Source of the DNA: Collybiopsis luxurians FD-317 M1
Lineage: Eukaryota; Basidiomycota; Agaricomycetes; Agaricales; Omphalotaceae
Assembly: GCA_000827265.1 (NCBI GenBank)
Contig: KN834837.1
Span: 46,326-110,325 of the forward strand
Length of the DNA: 64,000 nt
Reading direction: 5' to 3'
Below are positions 35,771 to 48,475 of the stretch, one piece after another; position 1 is the stretch's first letter, and every line of letters starts with the position of its first letter. The notes beneath the pieces were generated by a model. That model was not told the origin of the DNA, did not search any database, and worked only from the letters and a program-made list of their open reading frames with translations. The position numbers and the translations under genes are program-made.

Positions 35771-38488
35771 TAATAAGTGTGATCTGAGCTAGGAATGAAC
35801 TTGCAAAGAATCCACTTTTAACCCAATCAGATCAGACTGAAAGGTATAGTATGTGAGTAAGGAGGTTGTCAAAGGTTCCCTTGCATATAATCAAATAGTG
35901 GAACACAGTTGAAGAGAAAGAAAAGGGTTATGTAGACTATGTTGGTCAACATCATTCAACACAATGAATACAGAAGAAACAGAAGTGGGGGGGAGTGTAA
36001 AGGTCAATGAGCTTGACTACCAGTCTTGCTCGGTCAGTGTTGTCAAAGCAACTGAACACCACAAGCTTAGCCAGCTATACTGGAGTTCACTTGTCTTCAA
36101 GCTTATTAGGTGCATTCCTAAGGTCACTTGGAAGAAGGAAGCTTATACAGCGCAATCCGCAGGTCACTTTGGTCCCTTCATTGAACAAGAACCACCAACA
36201 ATGCTTATATGGTGCAATCCACAGGTCACCTCGCAGGCTTTTTACACACTCTACTTTGTTTCAAGTGGGCTTTGCGTATTCAGACTGTCTTCACCAAAGC
36301 TTATACAAGTTACCAACTGTTCAACCTATGCCTTTGTAGATTAGAGCCTGGGCAGTATATGCTGGGGAGGTGAGGTCCATATGAGGTTCACCCTATATCC
36401 AGTCCCTCTTCTCAAGATATGTCAATGACTTCACAGTCTAGTTTCTGGGAGTTTCAAATGGAAATTCCTATTCAACTGAGTCCAGTGGTCAATGTGAGTG
36501 ATTATAGCTATTAACAGCTAAGACACTTTAACCCCATCAATAATCTTGCCACTCTAGCAAATTGAGATAAGCGTGTATCCAAAACTGAGATTCATGCTAT
36601 CTACTGTTACCCCTTTTATACTTTACAGTACCCTAGCATTCCTAAATATTATTAATATGCATACATCCTGAAGTATTCCTATTTCTATGAATTTGTCTGA
36701 ATAAACTTTGTAGAACCTTCTTTTGGTTTCAGCAAGGTACTATTTTTGGTTCATTGAAGTATCATTAAGCCAGAAGCTAAAGGTTCATTCTGCTTCCACC
36801 TGTTCTGCAGTCCTCTGTTGGCCTATCAGGCTTCCACAATTTCTCATTGACTTGAGTCATGTTTGATTTTTATCAGGAGCCCAGCAAGCCAAGCAATTGT
36901 CTCCATCCTTTCAGCCAATAACAATATTCATGGTTCCTGGCTGGTAGATCTCTTTACACCTGTACCATGCTTCGACAACTATTATTAGTACTGCCAAGAC
37001 AGTCCAGACTTTTGGTCATTGAGTTTTGCCTCAACAATATCACCTGTGTGTCATGTCACAGAATGAAGTCAGCAAAGCCACCTATGACTTCCACATGATT
37101 GTTTGTCCTTATCCTATCAATGCCATAGAAGCAGACTGAGTCAATGAGGCCTTGTTAATCAAGACTTCATTGAACACATTCCCTTCATTGACATACTTTG
37201 TTACTCAGTCATCAATGTAGCATGAGCTTTTTGTTTTATCCCTTATGAATAGAAGTCCTTTGACAACCTAGGCCATATCATGTTTGAGAGATTTTAATAA
37301 GCTTTGTCGACTGTGATTCATCACATCAGGAAAAAGGTCCTATAGCCCAGGCTCATATGGGTTGTTATCTGATGGCCTAAGGCTTCTCAAGGCTTCTCAG
37401 GGGTCCTAGGCTGTCTAGGCTACCCAGGATGCCAAGGGACACCCCCAATTCCTGAGCACTCTCAGGTTGCCTGAGGGTCCCTGAGGATCCCTGAGGCTTC
37501 CCTGGAGATCCCTGGGGCACCCTGAGGTTCTAAAATGTGAATGCAAAATAATGTTGTATATTCTCATCTCTTTCTATTCTTACTCTACTATACCTCATTC
37601 TATACATTATTCTACTCTATCTCATATTGTATTCAACTCAACTTTTTGTATTCAACTACTATATCTACAGATTATTATCAGTTATTATACATAATTGTAC
37701 ACTATTATATAGTACTGTATAGTAGTTTAAGCTTTGTAATAACCTAACATACTCAAATACAGTATATCAGTATAGTACAGATCCTATAGATACATATATA
37801 GTGTGGATACTATTTGTTATAATCAGGGTGAACATATTTTGATCATGGGAAAAGTATTTTGATTGTAGACAGCTCACAATGAGCACATTATGTGATTTAT
37901 TTTAAAAGCTCAAACCTGTATAAATCTGCAGCCAAATAAATGTTTTTATTGTGGATTTATACAATACTATTACATAGCTATATATTTGAAATACAATTTT
38001 GTGTTATACGTATTATTTAAAATACCTGTGTCCCAGAGATCCCCAGAGATCCCCAGGGTGCTCTCAGGGACTCCTAGGGATATCTCAGATATCTCTCAGA
38101 GAGCCTAGGATTTGGCCCCAAACCTAGGAAGCCTAGGTAGCCCAAGCTACTTAAAGTACCTGAATGTGCCTAGGATTTGGCCTATTTCCTGGGAGTCCTC
38201 AGGCTCCCTCAGGCTTCCAATATTTGCCTGGGCTTTAGGTCATTTTCCTGATGCAGTTGCTGACACTTCCTCACAAGCCACTCAGGACTTATAGTATAGG
38301 TGCATCACAAGATACCTTAAACATGTACTGTCATTCAGTGACCCGTATTGGTACAATAGGTCTCTCCAGATTTGACTGACAGCTTCAGGCTCACTACAGT
38401 CCTCAATATACCACATAATTGAACATATGAAACCCAGGATCAAGTGTTTTGTTTAGATTTGAACTGTAGCCAGAAAATCAGCTTATCA
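35771..38488 (-). repeat. 5' LTR of the large retrotransposon, enlarged by a MITE
   Basis: It is collinear with the 17104-18906 LTR from TAATAAGT to GCTTATCA. At 37324-38253 a 930-bp MITE interrupts it. Without the insert it is about 1.79 kb. Many single differences between the two LTRs are C/T and G/A changes. Confidence 0.85.
37324..38253. mobile_element. MITE, CATCAGGAAA family, copy 2 (930 bp, TSD CA)
   Basis: The ends are CATCAGGAAAA and TTTTCCTGATG. The other LTR gives the empty site, CTATCAGTTGCTGAC. Here it reads CATCA, element, CAGTTGC, so a CA dinucleotide was duplicated. Both ends carry short degenerate motifs (GGCTTCTCA, CCCTGAGG) and the centre is AT-rich and non-coding. Confidence 0.8.
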
Positions 38489-38612
38489 ACATTCTCCACA
38501 GAATTGAAGTAGATGGTTTTAAATCTCACATTCGGCGATGCTCAAGGGTTGAACACAAATCCCAGTATCCTTTGAGAGGCTGGCATCATTCGCTTCTAGT
38601 TGAACAGACAAT

Positions 38613-41600
38613 GTGATGGATGGTGAGGTGCAAGAGAATTTTGTGGCCACTGAAGATGCTTTGCATTTGTCTTTACTGCCTTCATGTCTACCCACTCCTC
38701 CTCCTCCTCCTCTGCCTTTGCCTCTACTATTGTCATCTCCTCCTCCTCAACCTGCACCTCTACTGAATGAGAAGAGTGAGGACTGGAAATGTTGCCGCAC
38801 AGATACCAAGAGCAAAGTACCACTTTCAAGACCTAGTGAGTACCTCCGAAGCTGATGTTTGCTGTGTTTTGGTGGACAGTGGGACTCTAACAATATGTAA
38901 GTGTCAACTAGAATCAATAAAGGTATGGCTGAAGCTGATGACCTTCTTTAGTTTTGACATCCTGGTCTGCATTGAAACCTGCTTCATGCAGAAGCACAAC
39001 AGGCAGAAAACCAAAGATCCACCTTGAGACCATTCAGACATGGTATTCATCCCAGAATCAGAAGCACAAAGATGGGAAGAATTTGTAGCTCAAGTCCAAC
39101 CAGACCATAGCCAAAACAAGGCAAAATTGGATGTCAAAGTGGTTGATGGCTTTGAAAACCCTCTCAAAGTTCCAAACTTAGTCCTCAATAGGTGCAAAAG
39201 AAGTTTCATAGCTGCTGATGGAGTCTGAGAAAAAGCCAGCACCAAGGTCTTTGACTGTACAGCAGTCATGGGCCTTTTATGTTGACACAATTGAGTTCTG
39301 TGGCTGATCAATATTGACATCCCCAGGTGAACACTAGCACTACATATTTGCTCTCATCAAAACTCTTCTGCAACATCTTCTGGCTTGTTACAGAATTGGA
39401 CTTTTATATGACATTGTGTGCACTCTGAATTAGTTGTATCAAGTGGGGATTCTTGAAAGAATATCTCAACCATATAGCATTTGCTATCTTGGTCTTTCAC
39501 GCTTGCAGGCACAGTTGGGCATGTCAATGTGTGTATCACCCTAGGAAGTGGATGGGGTTTGGTTTGACAGAGAGTGAGGGGTGTGAAAGAGTGTAGCACT
39601 CTCTGAGCTGACTCATCCTGTATCTGCGAGTATGTGGGGTAAGTCACTTGTGCTTTCTATGCCTACCAACAAATCTGACCAAGATTTTGAAATATTTGTC
39701 ACAGTATAACACTTGGGTTAACACTTTGGATTGCCAAATACAGTTCTTGGATCAAGAAAAGTCTGCAAGGTTTGGGAAAATGAATAGCGAGACAATTGTC
39801 TCATGGCCTTGAAAAATGTGTGGAGGTGGAAAAGGATGTTTGGGTGTCTGGTCAGGCTGCACCTTTTCTACAACTGGAGTGGGACAAGCAATGCAAAGCA
39901 CAAACCTGACCCCTTCCACATGAGTGCCCAAATTTTTAAGGGTTTCCTTTGGACTGAAGAATTTATATTAGGGCAATCAAAACAAGTTGGAAGCAAAGCT
40001 GTTGAGAATGCTGTGAATCTTCAAAGGTCTTGGGACACTCTTCACAACTAGGCTGTGGTGCTGTGGGAGAAGCTTGCAAATCCAACATTGGCCAAATACA
40101 AATTTGCAGAAGATGAAGCAGAACTCAAGAAAGTGAGTGGAAAGTTAGTCAAAACCAAGGAGGCACTCCAAAAATTGGAGCAAATCTTAGGAGCCAAAGG
40201 CTGCAAAGACTACTGAAAATTGGCCGCTGACCCATTCCTCACCCTGCACATGAATCTCCTAGCATTGATGATTCATTTGCATGAAAAACTCATCACCTGT
40301 AAATTTGAATATGACTAAATTGAATGAACATTCAGGCACCAGCAGTTCAGTGATATGTCAAAAATGTGAGTTCCTTCTTTTTGCTCTTTACTGATTTGTT
40401 GATAGAGTGTAAATTACATGAACAGACCGAGGATACAATCAAACAATGAGATCCCAGGATTCAGAGTCTCACAAGAAAGTATAATGCACTCTGCACCAAA
40501 GTTGTTGAAGCCATACAGAAGAAGTGAGCACCTCAAAACACTTTGGCACTGTGCCCATTCTGATAAAAGACCTCTTCAACCTTGGTGTTGATGACAAATC
40601 CTGGCAGAATGTGGGTTTAGATGAAACCACTGGTCTCAATTGACCACCATTGTGGCTATGCAACAGCACTGTAAGGGAGGGTATACAGGGTATCTTGGTG
40701 TGAGATAGATGCAACAAGGAGCTTGAGCACTTGGACTACAAGTGGCAAGCACTTTGACAGTGGATGTCTGAGGAGTGGCAAGTTGTGGAAAATATGATGG
40801 GTTCAGTAGCCCAGAGACCAGGTATGAATTCTTTGTTTGATAATTACAGTGCATTGGTACTTACAGCTGACTGACAGGGAATGAGGGTGTCCATTTCCAA
40901 CTTGAAGAATGCTAATAAGTGTGTTCTCAGCTAGTTGTGAGCTTTGCAAAGAACTGCTCTTAACCCAATCAGATCAGACTGACAGGTAGAATGTGTGAGT
41001 AAGGAGGATGTCAAAGGTTCCCTTTTAGTGAACACTTCAAGGAAGCAACCAGTGAAACAAAAGGATGTGCTGTAGACTCACCTTGTGGCTTCATCAAATG
41101 CACTATGGTATGGAATAGATGTAGAGGGGTGTGGAGAGGGTAGACAAGCTTAGTTTCCTATAGAGAAGTTCACTCACTTGGTGTTGTCAAAGCAACAGGC
41201 CACCTCAAGCTTAGCTGGCTTAACCAGAGTTGACCTGTCTTCAAGCTTATTGGGTGCAATCCCAAAGTCACTTGGATACAAGAAGCTTATATGGTGCAGT
41301 CTGTAGGTCACTTCAGTTCCTTTGTTGAACAAGAACCACCAACAAGGCTTATATGGTGCAGTCAGCAGGTCACTTTGCAGGTTTTTACACACTCTACTAT
41401 TATTCAAGCAGGCACAATATTTCAGACTTGCAGACTAGCTAACAAGTCACCAACTGTTCAACCTACAACTTCATAGCCTAGAGCTTTGGTGGTATATGCT
41501 GGGGAGGTGAGGTCTGTATGAGGTTCACCCTATGTCCAGTCCCTCTCCTCAAGATATGTCAATGATTTTGCAGTCTAGTTTCCAGGAGTTTCAAATGGAT

Positions 41601-42760
41601 TTTCCTAACCAACTGAGTCCAGTGGCTGACATGAGTGATTGTAGCTATTAATGGCTAAGATGCTTTAACCCTGTCATTGACTTTTCATCACTTTAGCAAA
41701 TTGAGATAGGCTTGATATCCAAAACTGAGATTTCTCCTACATACAGTTACACCTTTTATACTGATACAATTATAATATCTATGACATTACTAATATTACA
41801 AACAAGTACTTCCATATTTGTCAATAGACCTGCTTAAATCTCATAGAATAAATTATTTTTGTTCTTTTCCCTTCAATGAGTTACCTTTTTGGGCTAGTCA
41901 ATTTATCAATCAGTTGCAGGCTAAAATCTGAACCTACTTCTGCCTGGTCCACAGCCATCTCACAGCCTATCAGCTTTTCAGGATTGCTCATTGACTTGAG
42001 TCATCCTAGATTCTTATCAAAGGTTTGTTGAGTCATGTCTTTTCTTTTATTTGATAGCCAATGAGATTATTCCCTTTCTACTTGGCCAGCTCATCTTTTT
42101 GTTTTGTTCCATGCCCTTGCTACTAATAATAGTATTGCCAAGAATGCCTGGACCTCCAGTCATAGAGTTTAGCCTCATGTTCGCTGAACTGTGTTACATC
42201 AGCTTTCAAGACTCGTCAAAGTCCATCATGACTTCCACATGGCTGTCATTTCCTTTGTCCAACCAGAGTCACCAAACTTTCAGGTTTGTAGACCCACTGC
42301 CAAATAGTTAGACTATGAGAGCATATGTGCAATGTTTCCCCTTCTGAGTAAAGTCCTTTGTTGACCTAGGCTATCTTGTGTTCTACAAGTTTGATTGAAC
42401 TTTGCTGACCATGATCCAGACAGTTGTTGAAGTCCCTCATAGTGCACTCAGGACTTAGAGCATAGGCACCTTACAAGGTACCCTAAACATGTACCATTTT
42501 TGTCCTTTTTGATACCACTCAATTGAACTAACAAAACACAGGATCTAGCATTTTGTTACCTTTTGAGCTGTGGCCAAAAAATCAGCTTATCAATGCTGAC
42601 AAGAACTGATTTGCCTTTGTGTAATGTGGGACCAGGCTCTGGCAGTCTTACCACCAGAGTCCTTGCTACTGCCTTGGGACCTTCAGAGGAAGCTCTTGCC
42701 AGTGATTTATTAGTACTGGTCCAAGCACTAGAAGCCTACATGGACTTCACATGGTTTTAG
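38613..42760 (+). pseudogene. KDZ (Kyakuja-Dileera-Zisupton) transposase, C-terminal part, split by a solo LTR
   Basis: Recognisable KDZ landmarks run in order. FIPESEAQRWEEFVAQVQP is at 39046. LKVPNLVLNRCKRSFIAADG is at about 39164, LLC-HN-VLWLINIDIPG at 39272-39326, and IGLLYDIVCTLN at 39392. AEDEAELKKVSGKLVKTKEA is at about 40098, and IQSLTRKYNALCTKVVEAIQ at about 40459. A tail follows the solo LTR (42593-42760). Stops are mainly TGA where arginine CGA is expected. The N-terminal part, with the usual CxC zinc domains, is not seen; the large retrotransposon is inserted just upstream. A proline-rich segment at 38690-38770 lies before the KDZ match. The gene is dead. Confidence 0.7.
40913..42592 (-). 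repeat. Solo LTR of the same family as the large retrotransposon
   Basis: It matches both LTRs along its length, from TAATAAGTGTG to ATCAGCTTATCA, but has neither primer site nor polypurine tract next to it. The flanks read ...GAATGC before it and ATGCTGAC after it, a 4-bp ATGC duplication. It lies within the KDZ transposase coding sequence. Confidence 0.8.
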
Positions 42761-44879
42761 TAGGCATTTTTCCTTTGTTACACTCCTTTTCTTTAACTAT
42801 TTGCCTTCACTATCACACTGTACATACTTGTACCAGCCCCAAGGATCAAATGTTGATTTATTCTTGCTTTTTTTACCCTCTCCAAAAATCTCAACACAAA
42901 TGGTTGGCCTCACTAGTGGTCATACTAGTCCCCTGAGCAGGGTCACTCACTTCCAAATGTCATCCTGTCAATCTATTGGCCCAAACAAATCATTTGTGGA
43001 CTTGAGCATCTGAGCTACTGTCGATTTATTGATCTGAACCCATTCCCATCATTTTCCCACCCAAATTCACTTCCTTTTCATCATAACAAAATCAAAGATT
43101 GCCATTGTTGCCCTCAAGTCCCCTGCCAATTTCCCAAACTGGAAGTACACCCTCCAAGTTGCCTTGGAAACTAAATGACAATCTTGAACATGTCATCTCT
43201 TGCTTGTACAGTGAGTATCATGAGCAGATGAAAGATACTGTGGATGAGATAGACATGGACATGCAGACCACCAGCAAAAGAATCCATATATATATATTAG
43301 TTCTTAATGCATTTTTGTTTGAAGTTCTCATTTATGGATTAAGTTATTTTTGATATTTTGATCAGGATTAACCAATCATGATTGAAAGGTTACTCATCAT
43401 TGTAAATGTAAGTTAATCATTGTGGCTCAAAGCACCAAAATTGACCAAGTACCAAGTGTCATTGTAGTAGGTATCATTAAGTTTGTCAAGAAAGGATCAA
43501 GATTGGCATTGTTATGAGCAAGGGCTAAACATGGGCACATTATTTGATTTATATGTACTATTACATCTACATGTATGCCTATATACATTAGCATGGCTAC
43601 ATTTTCTAATTCATATATTTTATTACACCTACATATACATCTACATCTACACCTGCATACCATATATACAATAACTTGGCTACATCTTGGATTCATATGT
43701 CCTATGCCATAGGACATTTACACCTACATAATACACCACATAGACATTGGTACACTAGCATTGAATGACTTGCTCCTAAACAAGTGAAATCAGCATGAGA
43801 ATGGATGGGCATGACCAACCTGCTGGGCAGTCCCACACCCATTGGGCATGGCCAAAGTTGTGGGAGGCCCAAGTAGTAGTGCATACCCCCATGGTGCCAG
43901 GGGTCCTTTGAGGGCATGGCCACTGGGCTTTCCCAGGCCCCTGGGGTGCCCAATTGCTGGGCAGGCATGGGGATTTGAGACCAGTTAGGTAGATTAACTT
44001 GGGGCCCAAGATCTATCTAAGATAATATATGTATGGGGCTGCCTGAAGTGGGGATGGAGACAAGTGTAAAGGGTACATAAGGGGAAGGTGACAACAATGA
44101 GTACTCCTAGTACAATGAACAAAAAGAAAGGAAAAAATAATATAGTGTTAGTTTCTCTACACAAATTGGTATAATGACCAAGAAGGAAAGAGTGAAAGAA
44201 AGAATTTGTAGGATATAAAAACAGTGTTTTAACTCAGCCAGATGAGGACAAGCTGGTTTGAGCAATAAAGGTGGCAATAATAGCAACAGAAAATGAACAG
44301 TGTGGAAACTTGATCTTGCATTGTCATCACTAACAACAGCTGTTGGTTAGTGAATTCTGAAAATTTAGCACCTTGGGCACTACAGTGGCCATTTTCTGGA
44401 GTGATTGGCAGTCAGTTAGTCTTTTGCAGCTGCTATGGGGTTGTTTGTTGGCAACTGGGTTGTCAAATAGAATAATCCTATAGAGTAGAAGAACAGATGA
44501 AAGTACATTATATTATTTCACATTTATATGTTGAACCAGGGATCCTGAGAAATCTTGATGCTCCACAGGATTAGAAGCATGTCATCTGGGCAGTCTATGT
44601 AGCCTAGACCTCCTGAGAAGCCCTAAACTGCCTGAGGACAACACTTATATACCTAGGCTATAGGGCCTTTTTCCAGGTTAGTATGAAGTTATGATTTATG
44701 CCCTACAATTGATCTAGGTTTACTTATACAAGGCTCAGAAGAAGAAGTGGTCTATCATCTGTCCTGATAGATCATAGCATATGTTTTTTCATTGAATATC
44801 TTTGAACTTCCACAAAAACAAAAAAAAGGGGGGGAGGGGTAGGGGGTGTCCTCTTGCCCCTTGGAAGTGCCTATGGTTA
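42761..44879. other. No recognisable gene; low-complexity and GC-rich repeats
   Basis: Short open frames only. 43560-43740 is rich in TACATCTACA-like words. 43800-44000 is a GC-rich block of GGGCATG/GGCCC-type words. About 44575-44690 resembles a decayed end of the CATCAGGAAA MITE family (CTATAGGGCCTTTTTCC). A G-rich purine run lies at 44821-44849. Confidence 0.4.
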
Positions 44880-45400
44880 CTGAGCAGCTGATTCATCTGA
44901 GAAGATGACAACCCTCCAATCATCTGCTGTCAGGTCTGACATGTCTGCTTTTTGCATCTCTTTCATTGAGGCAGTCAGGAATGGATTCTTCCTTCTCACC
45001 CAGTCATACAGCATCTCCCAAACTCTCCTAGATGAAACTTAAGGGAACACCATATGCTGACAATCAGAACCATCTTGAGCTTTCCCACTCTTTCTCAGGT
45101 CATTAGCTTTTTGCCATTCAGGCTTGTCAAAAGCTTGGGGCAGCCAGGTTTTGATGGTTGGTAGTATGGGTTATTACTGGTGATGACCTGGTTTTGGCTG
45201 CGGCAGCTGAAATGCCTAGTTCTTTATCAATATTCCAAAATGTCATTCCTTCTTTAGCATGCATGCAGACAATGCAAGCACATTTAGTGGGGGTACCAAC
45301 TGTCACATAGAGAGATGAAAGATAGCATAGAGTGATTTTTGAAAAGAAGTATGGCATTTGACACAGTTTAGATGGCAAAATTCGCAGTTCAGGATCCAGG
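44880..45400 (-). pseudogene. Tc1/mariner-type transposase remnant
   Basis: On the minus strand a helix-turn-helix-like segment (FWNIDKELGIS, near 45220) is followed by decayed sequence. The first catalytic region, DWRVVIFSDES near 44897, comes after RRKNPFLTASMKEMQKAD. The DW-x-x-V-x-FSDE pattern is diagnostic of Tc1/mariner transposases. Stops lie between the two parts and the remaining catalytic residues are absent. Confidence 0.65.
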
Positions 45401-45736
45401 TAAAAAATTCAACCAGCTGGTTACATATTCCTGATGAGGGTGACACACAACATTTAGCTACAAGGTCCATTAAATTCTGTGTAATTATTATTCCTTGAAT
45501 ACATACCTACAGATGTAGTACTACAACACTCTCACCTGATCCTGGTCAAAATTCTACTTTATTCTTGCATTATCTGAGGTACAATGAAAAAATATCATTT
45601 TAGCACATTTGTTGCATTACTAAGTGCCGTCCCTGTATCTATACTTAGCTACATTAGAATGTTTTCCTCAGCTGTGATCTTGCCTACATTTCCTTGTAGT
45701 TAGGCTAGAATAACTTCTCTTTTTTCTGCTCTCCCT

Positions 45737-47114
45737 CCATCAGGAAAAATAGCTTGAGCTTGGGGTTAAATTATAACAACCTCAAGAAACCTAAGAAGCA
45801 TAGGACACTTCAAGTACTTAGGTTACCTAGGTTTCCACAGTCCAACCCCTATATCCTAGGGTGCCCTAGGTTGTCCTAGGTTGTCTCAGGTTGCCCCAGG
45901 TTGCCCCAGGTTGCATAAAGGGTTAATAAGTAAAAATAATATATCTTTATATATTACTGTTTGTACTCTATTCTACTGTATATAGTGAGCTATTGTACTT
46001 GTATAGTAGTAGTAGTATTGAACTTGTACATATTTTATGTATAGTATATATGGTGTACATTTTCATCAGGTATTATACTTTATAATGTATTACAGTATAC
46101 TAGTATTAACCTAATATACTCAAGTACAGCATTTCAGTACAGTAAAGAGCTTATACATGTACATATAGTGTGTATATAGTATGGTATAATTGTGATATAC
46201 CTGTTTTGACCATATGAAAATTATTTTGATTGTAGACAGCTCACAGAGTTGCATCATGTGACTTATGTCAAATTTCAGTTTCTATGAGTTATCTACAACT
46301 AAGAAGGTGACCTTGTCATGCATTTAGGATAGATTAAAGCGTAGGTATATATATTCAATATAATTTTGCCTTATTTGGTAATATTTACAGCATCACTCCT
46401 CAGGTATCCTTGGGATACCTGAGGTTTGCCCAGGATATTGGCNNNNNNNNNNNNNNNNNNNNNNNNNNNNNNNNNNNNNNNNNNNNNNNNNNNNNNNNNN
46501 NNNNNNNNNNNNNNNNNNNNNNNNNNNNNNNNNNNNNNNNNNNNNNNNNNNNNNNNNNNNNNNNNNNNNNNNNNNNNNNNNNNNNNNNNNNGTATAGTAT
46601 ATATGGTGTACATTTTTGTCAGGTATTATACTTTATAATGTATTACAGTATACTAGTATTAACCTAATATACTCAAGTACAGTATTTCAGTACAGTAAAG
46701 AGCTTATACATGTACATATAGTGTGTATATAGTATGGTATAATTGTGATATACTTGTTTTGACCATATGAAAATTATTTTGATTGTAGACAGCTCACGGA
46801 GTTGCATCATGTGACTTATGTCAAATTTCAGTTTCTATGAGTTATCTACAACTAAGAAGGTGTCCTTGTCATGCATTTAGGATAGATTAAAGCATAGGTA
46901 TATATATTCAATATAATTTTGCCTTATTTGGTAATATTTACAGCATCACTCCTCAGGTATCCCAAGTATACCTGAGGTTTGCCCAGGATATTGGCATTTC
47001 CTAGGTTACCTGAGGTTCACCCAGGTTGCACAGGTCACCTAGGTCACCCAGGTCCCTCAGGTTGCTCCAGGTTGCCTCCTAGGTAACCTGAGGCTCAGAC
47101 CATTTTTCCTGATG
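45737..47114. mobile_element. MITE, CATCAGGAAAAAT family, compound copy 3 with a gap (TSD TC)
   Basis: It starts CATCAGGAAAAAT and ends TTTTTCCTGATG with flanks CTCCCTC and TCCTG, a TC duplication. The inside equals copy 1 up to 46442. After the gap the sequence restarts from an internal point (like 46037) and runs to the right end. Two copies are therefore fused, or two near-identical copies were collapsed around the gap. Confidence 0.7.
46443..46591. other. Assembly gap (149 N) inside the compound MITE
   Basis: Only N. The sequence after it repeats that of about 46037 onward, so the gap marks a repeat that the assembly could not resolve. Confidence 1.
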
Positions 47115-48475
47115 TCCTGTCTCATTTCTAAACTGTGTAATGCCTGGTTGCTGTTTGCAGTTGCTACAAGTGACTGACATTGGCAAGGATTCACTGTGTT
47201 GAGATTGGGCAGAGAACCTCAAACCCTAACAGATGCATCCCTCACAGTGGGCTCCAAGATTTCAAACTAACTTACAGCTCAGTGGGATAGAACCTGAGTT
47301 AGTGTGAGTGTAATAAGGCATTCTGACATTTGAGAGATGGAGAGAAAAGGAGGGAAAAGTATCTTATACAGTACAAATCCCTACTTTATACACAAAACAA
47401 ATTGTTACAGTTGTTGACACTCAGGGGCTGAGTGTAAATCTATACAAGTATCCAAAATAGGTAAATAATTATATGTATTGACAATTAATGACCGTGGACC
47501 ATTGATTTACAATAATTGAAGTTTACTGACATGGTAAACTTAGGGTGTTGTTGCCCTTTATGGGGATGACCCAGAAATCTTCAGGACTTCTTTGATGAGT
47601 CCTGGAGTCACTAATTATGCACTCAGAAATTTCCAAACCCTCTGAAAGCAAACAGGGGCAATGCTACTCTTTTATAAAGTTCCTGTGAGCAAGTTTTTGA
47701 GTGCCATAACATTTCATGTTCAAACTTGTTATATATGTATCAGTCCTGATGAGATTAATATTCCCACTCTATAGTGTTTTGGGGCCTTGACAAAACCCTT
47801 TCAAAGTGCCCAAAGATCTTGTTGGACCCTCTAGAATATACATGTCCTGCCTCAAGTTCCACAGGATGGGGACGTCCCCTGGTACCCTAGAAGTCCCACT
47901 GGTACCTGGACATCTTGGGCATCCTCCTGGTCATGCTAAGAAACCCTTAGCCTAATCTACATTTGCCAGGGCCAATGGTGGTTTTTCCACATTGTCTTTG
48001 GGCAGTCAAGGCAAAGGTCCACAGATTAAACTTCTGAACAGCTTTAGTGGGAAGTTGAAGCTGTTAGAAAATGCACCTACTGATTAGCCACTGTTGCATG
48101 TATGCTATGTGGATGTTGATATAATTCTTGAGCTTTGGCTGCCAGTGAGGCAAGAAGTGATAGTAGTGTGCCGAAGAAGGTGCGGGTGATAATGACTTAT
48201 TCAATTAAGATTGCATCTTGTCTATACTGCCTCCAACTAGTGTGCTGGGAACAACATAATGCAGCCAGCGTATAACGGAAAAGCCTTGTACATATGATTT
48301 CATGTTACCTTGTATACACATCGTTCTATTTAAGTGGCTATTTCCTTACGAGGGATTATGGGGGAGCTTATAACCTTAAGACATCCCTGTAGGGTTTCTA
48401 GCACTGAGAACTCCTTGACATACCGACAGTATTAACTTCCATTCTCATTTAAGAGAGACCATGTCAAGCCGGTCT
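47115..48475. other. No recognisable gene; probable LTR-element border
   Basis: A primer-site-like GTGGGCTCCA lies at 47247-47256 and resembles the one at the 5' LTR of the large element, suggesting the internal edge of another minus-oriented LTR element. No coding of note. CG dinucleotides become frequent from about 48160, marking the return to host-like sequence. Confidence 0.35.

Larger units (their letters stand above)
17104..38488 (-). mobile_element. Complete Ty3/Gypsy-type LTR retrotransposon (~21.4 kb) with antisense cargo genes
   Basis: Two direct copies of a 1.8-kb LTR bound it, at 17104-18906 and 35771-38488. The latter is enlarged by a MITE. The left flank ends ACAT and the right flank begins ACAT, a 4-bp target duplication (5 bp if a shared A is counted). 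The element reads on the minus strand. A PBS lies just inside the right LTR, then come gag (35.5-33.8), protease (33.0-32.5), reverse transcriptase and RNase H (31.8-30.3) and integrase (29.8-28.8), with a PPT just inside the left LTR. Between integrase and the 3' LTR lie some 10 kb with three genes on the opposite strand. Pol carries several stops, so the copy is dead. It sits in older DNA-transposon sequence. Confidence 0.85.

Noticed and set aside
36007..36344. Open frames inside the LTRs (also at 17347-17678)
   Set aside because: They lie in LTR sequence, are not conserved as one frame between the copies, and have no family pattern.
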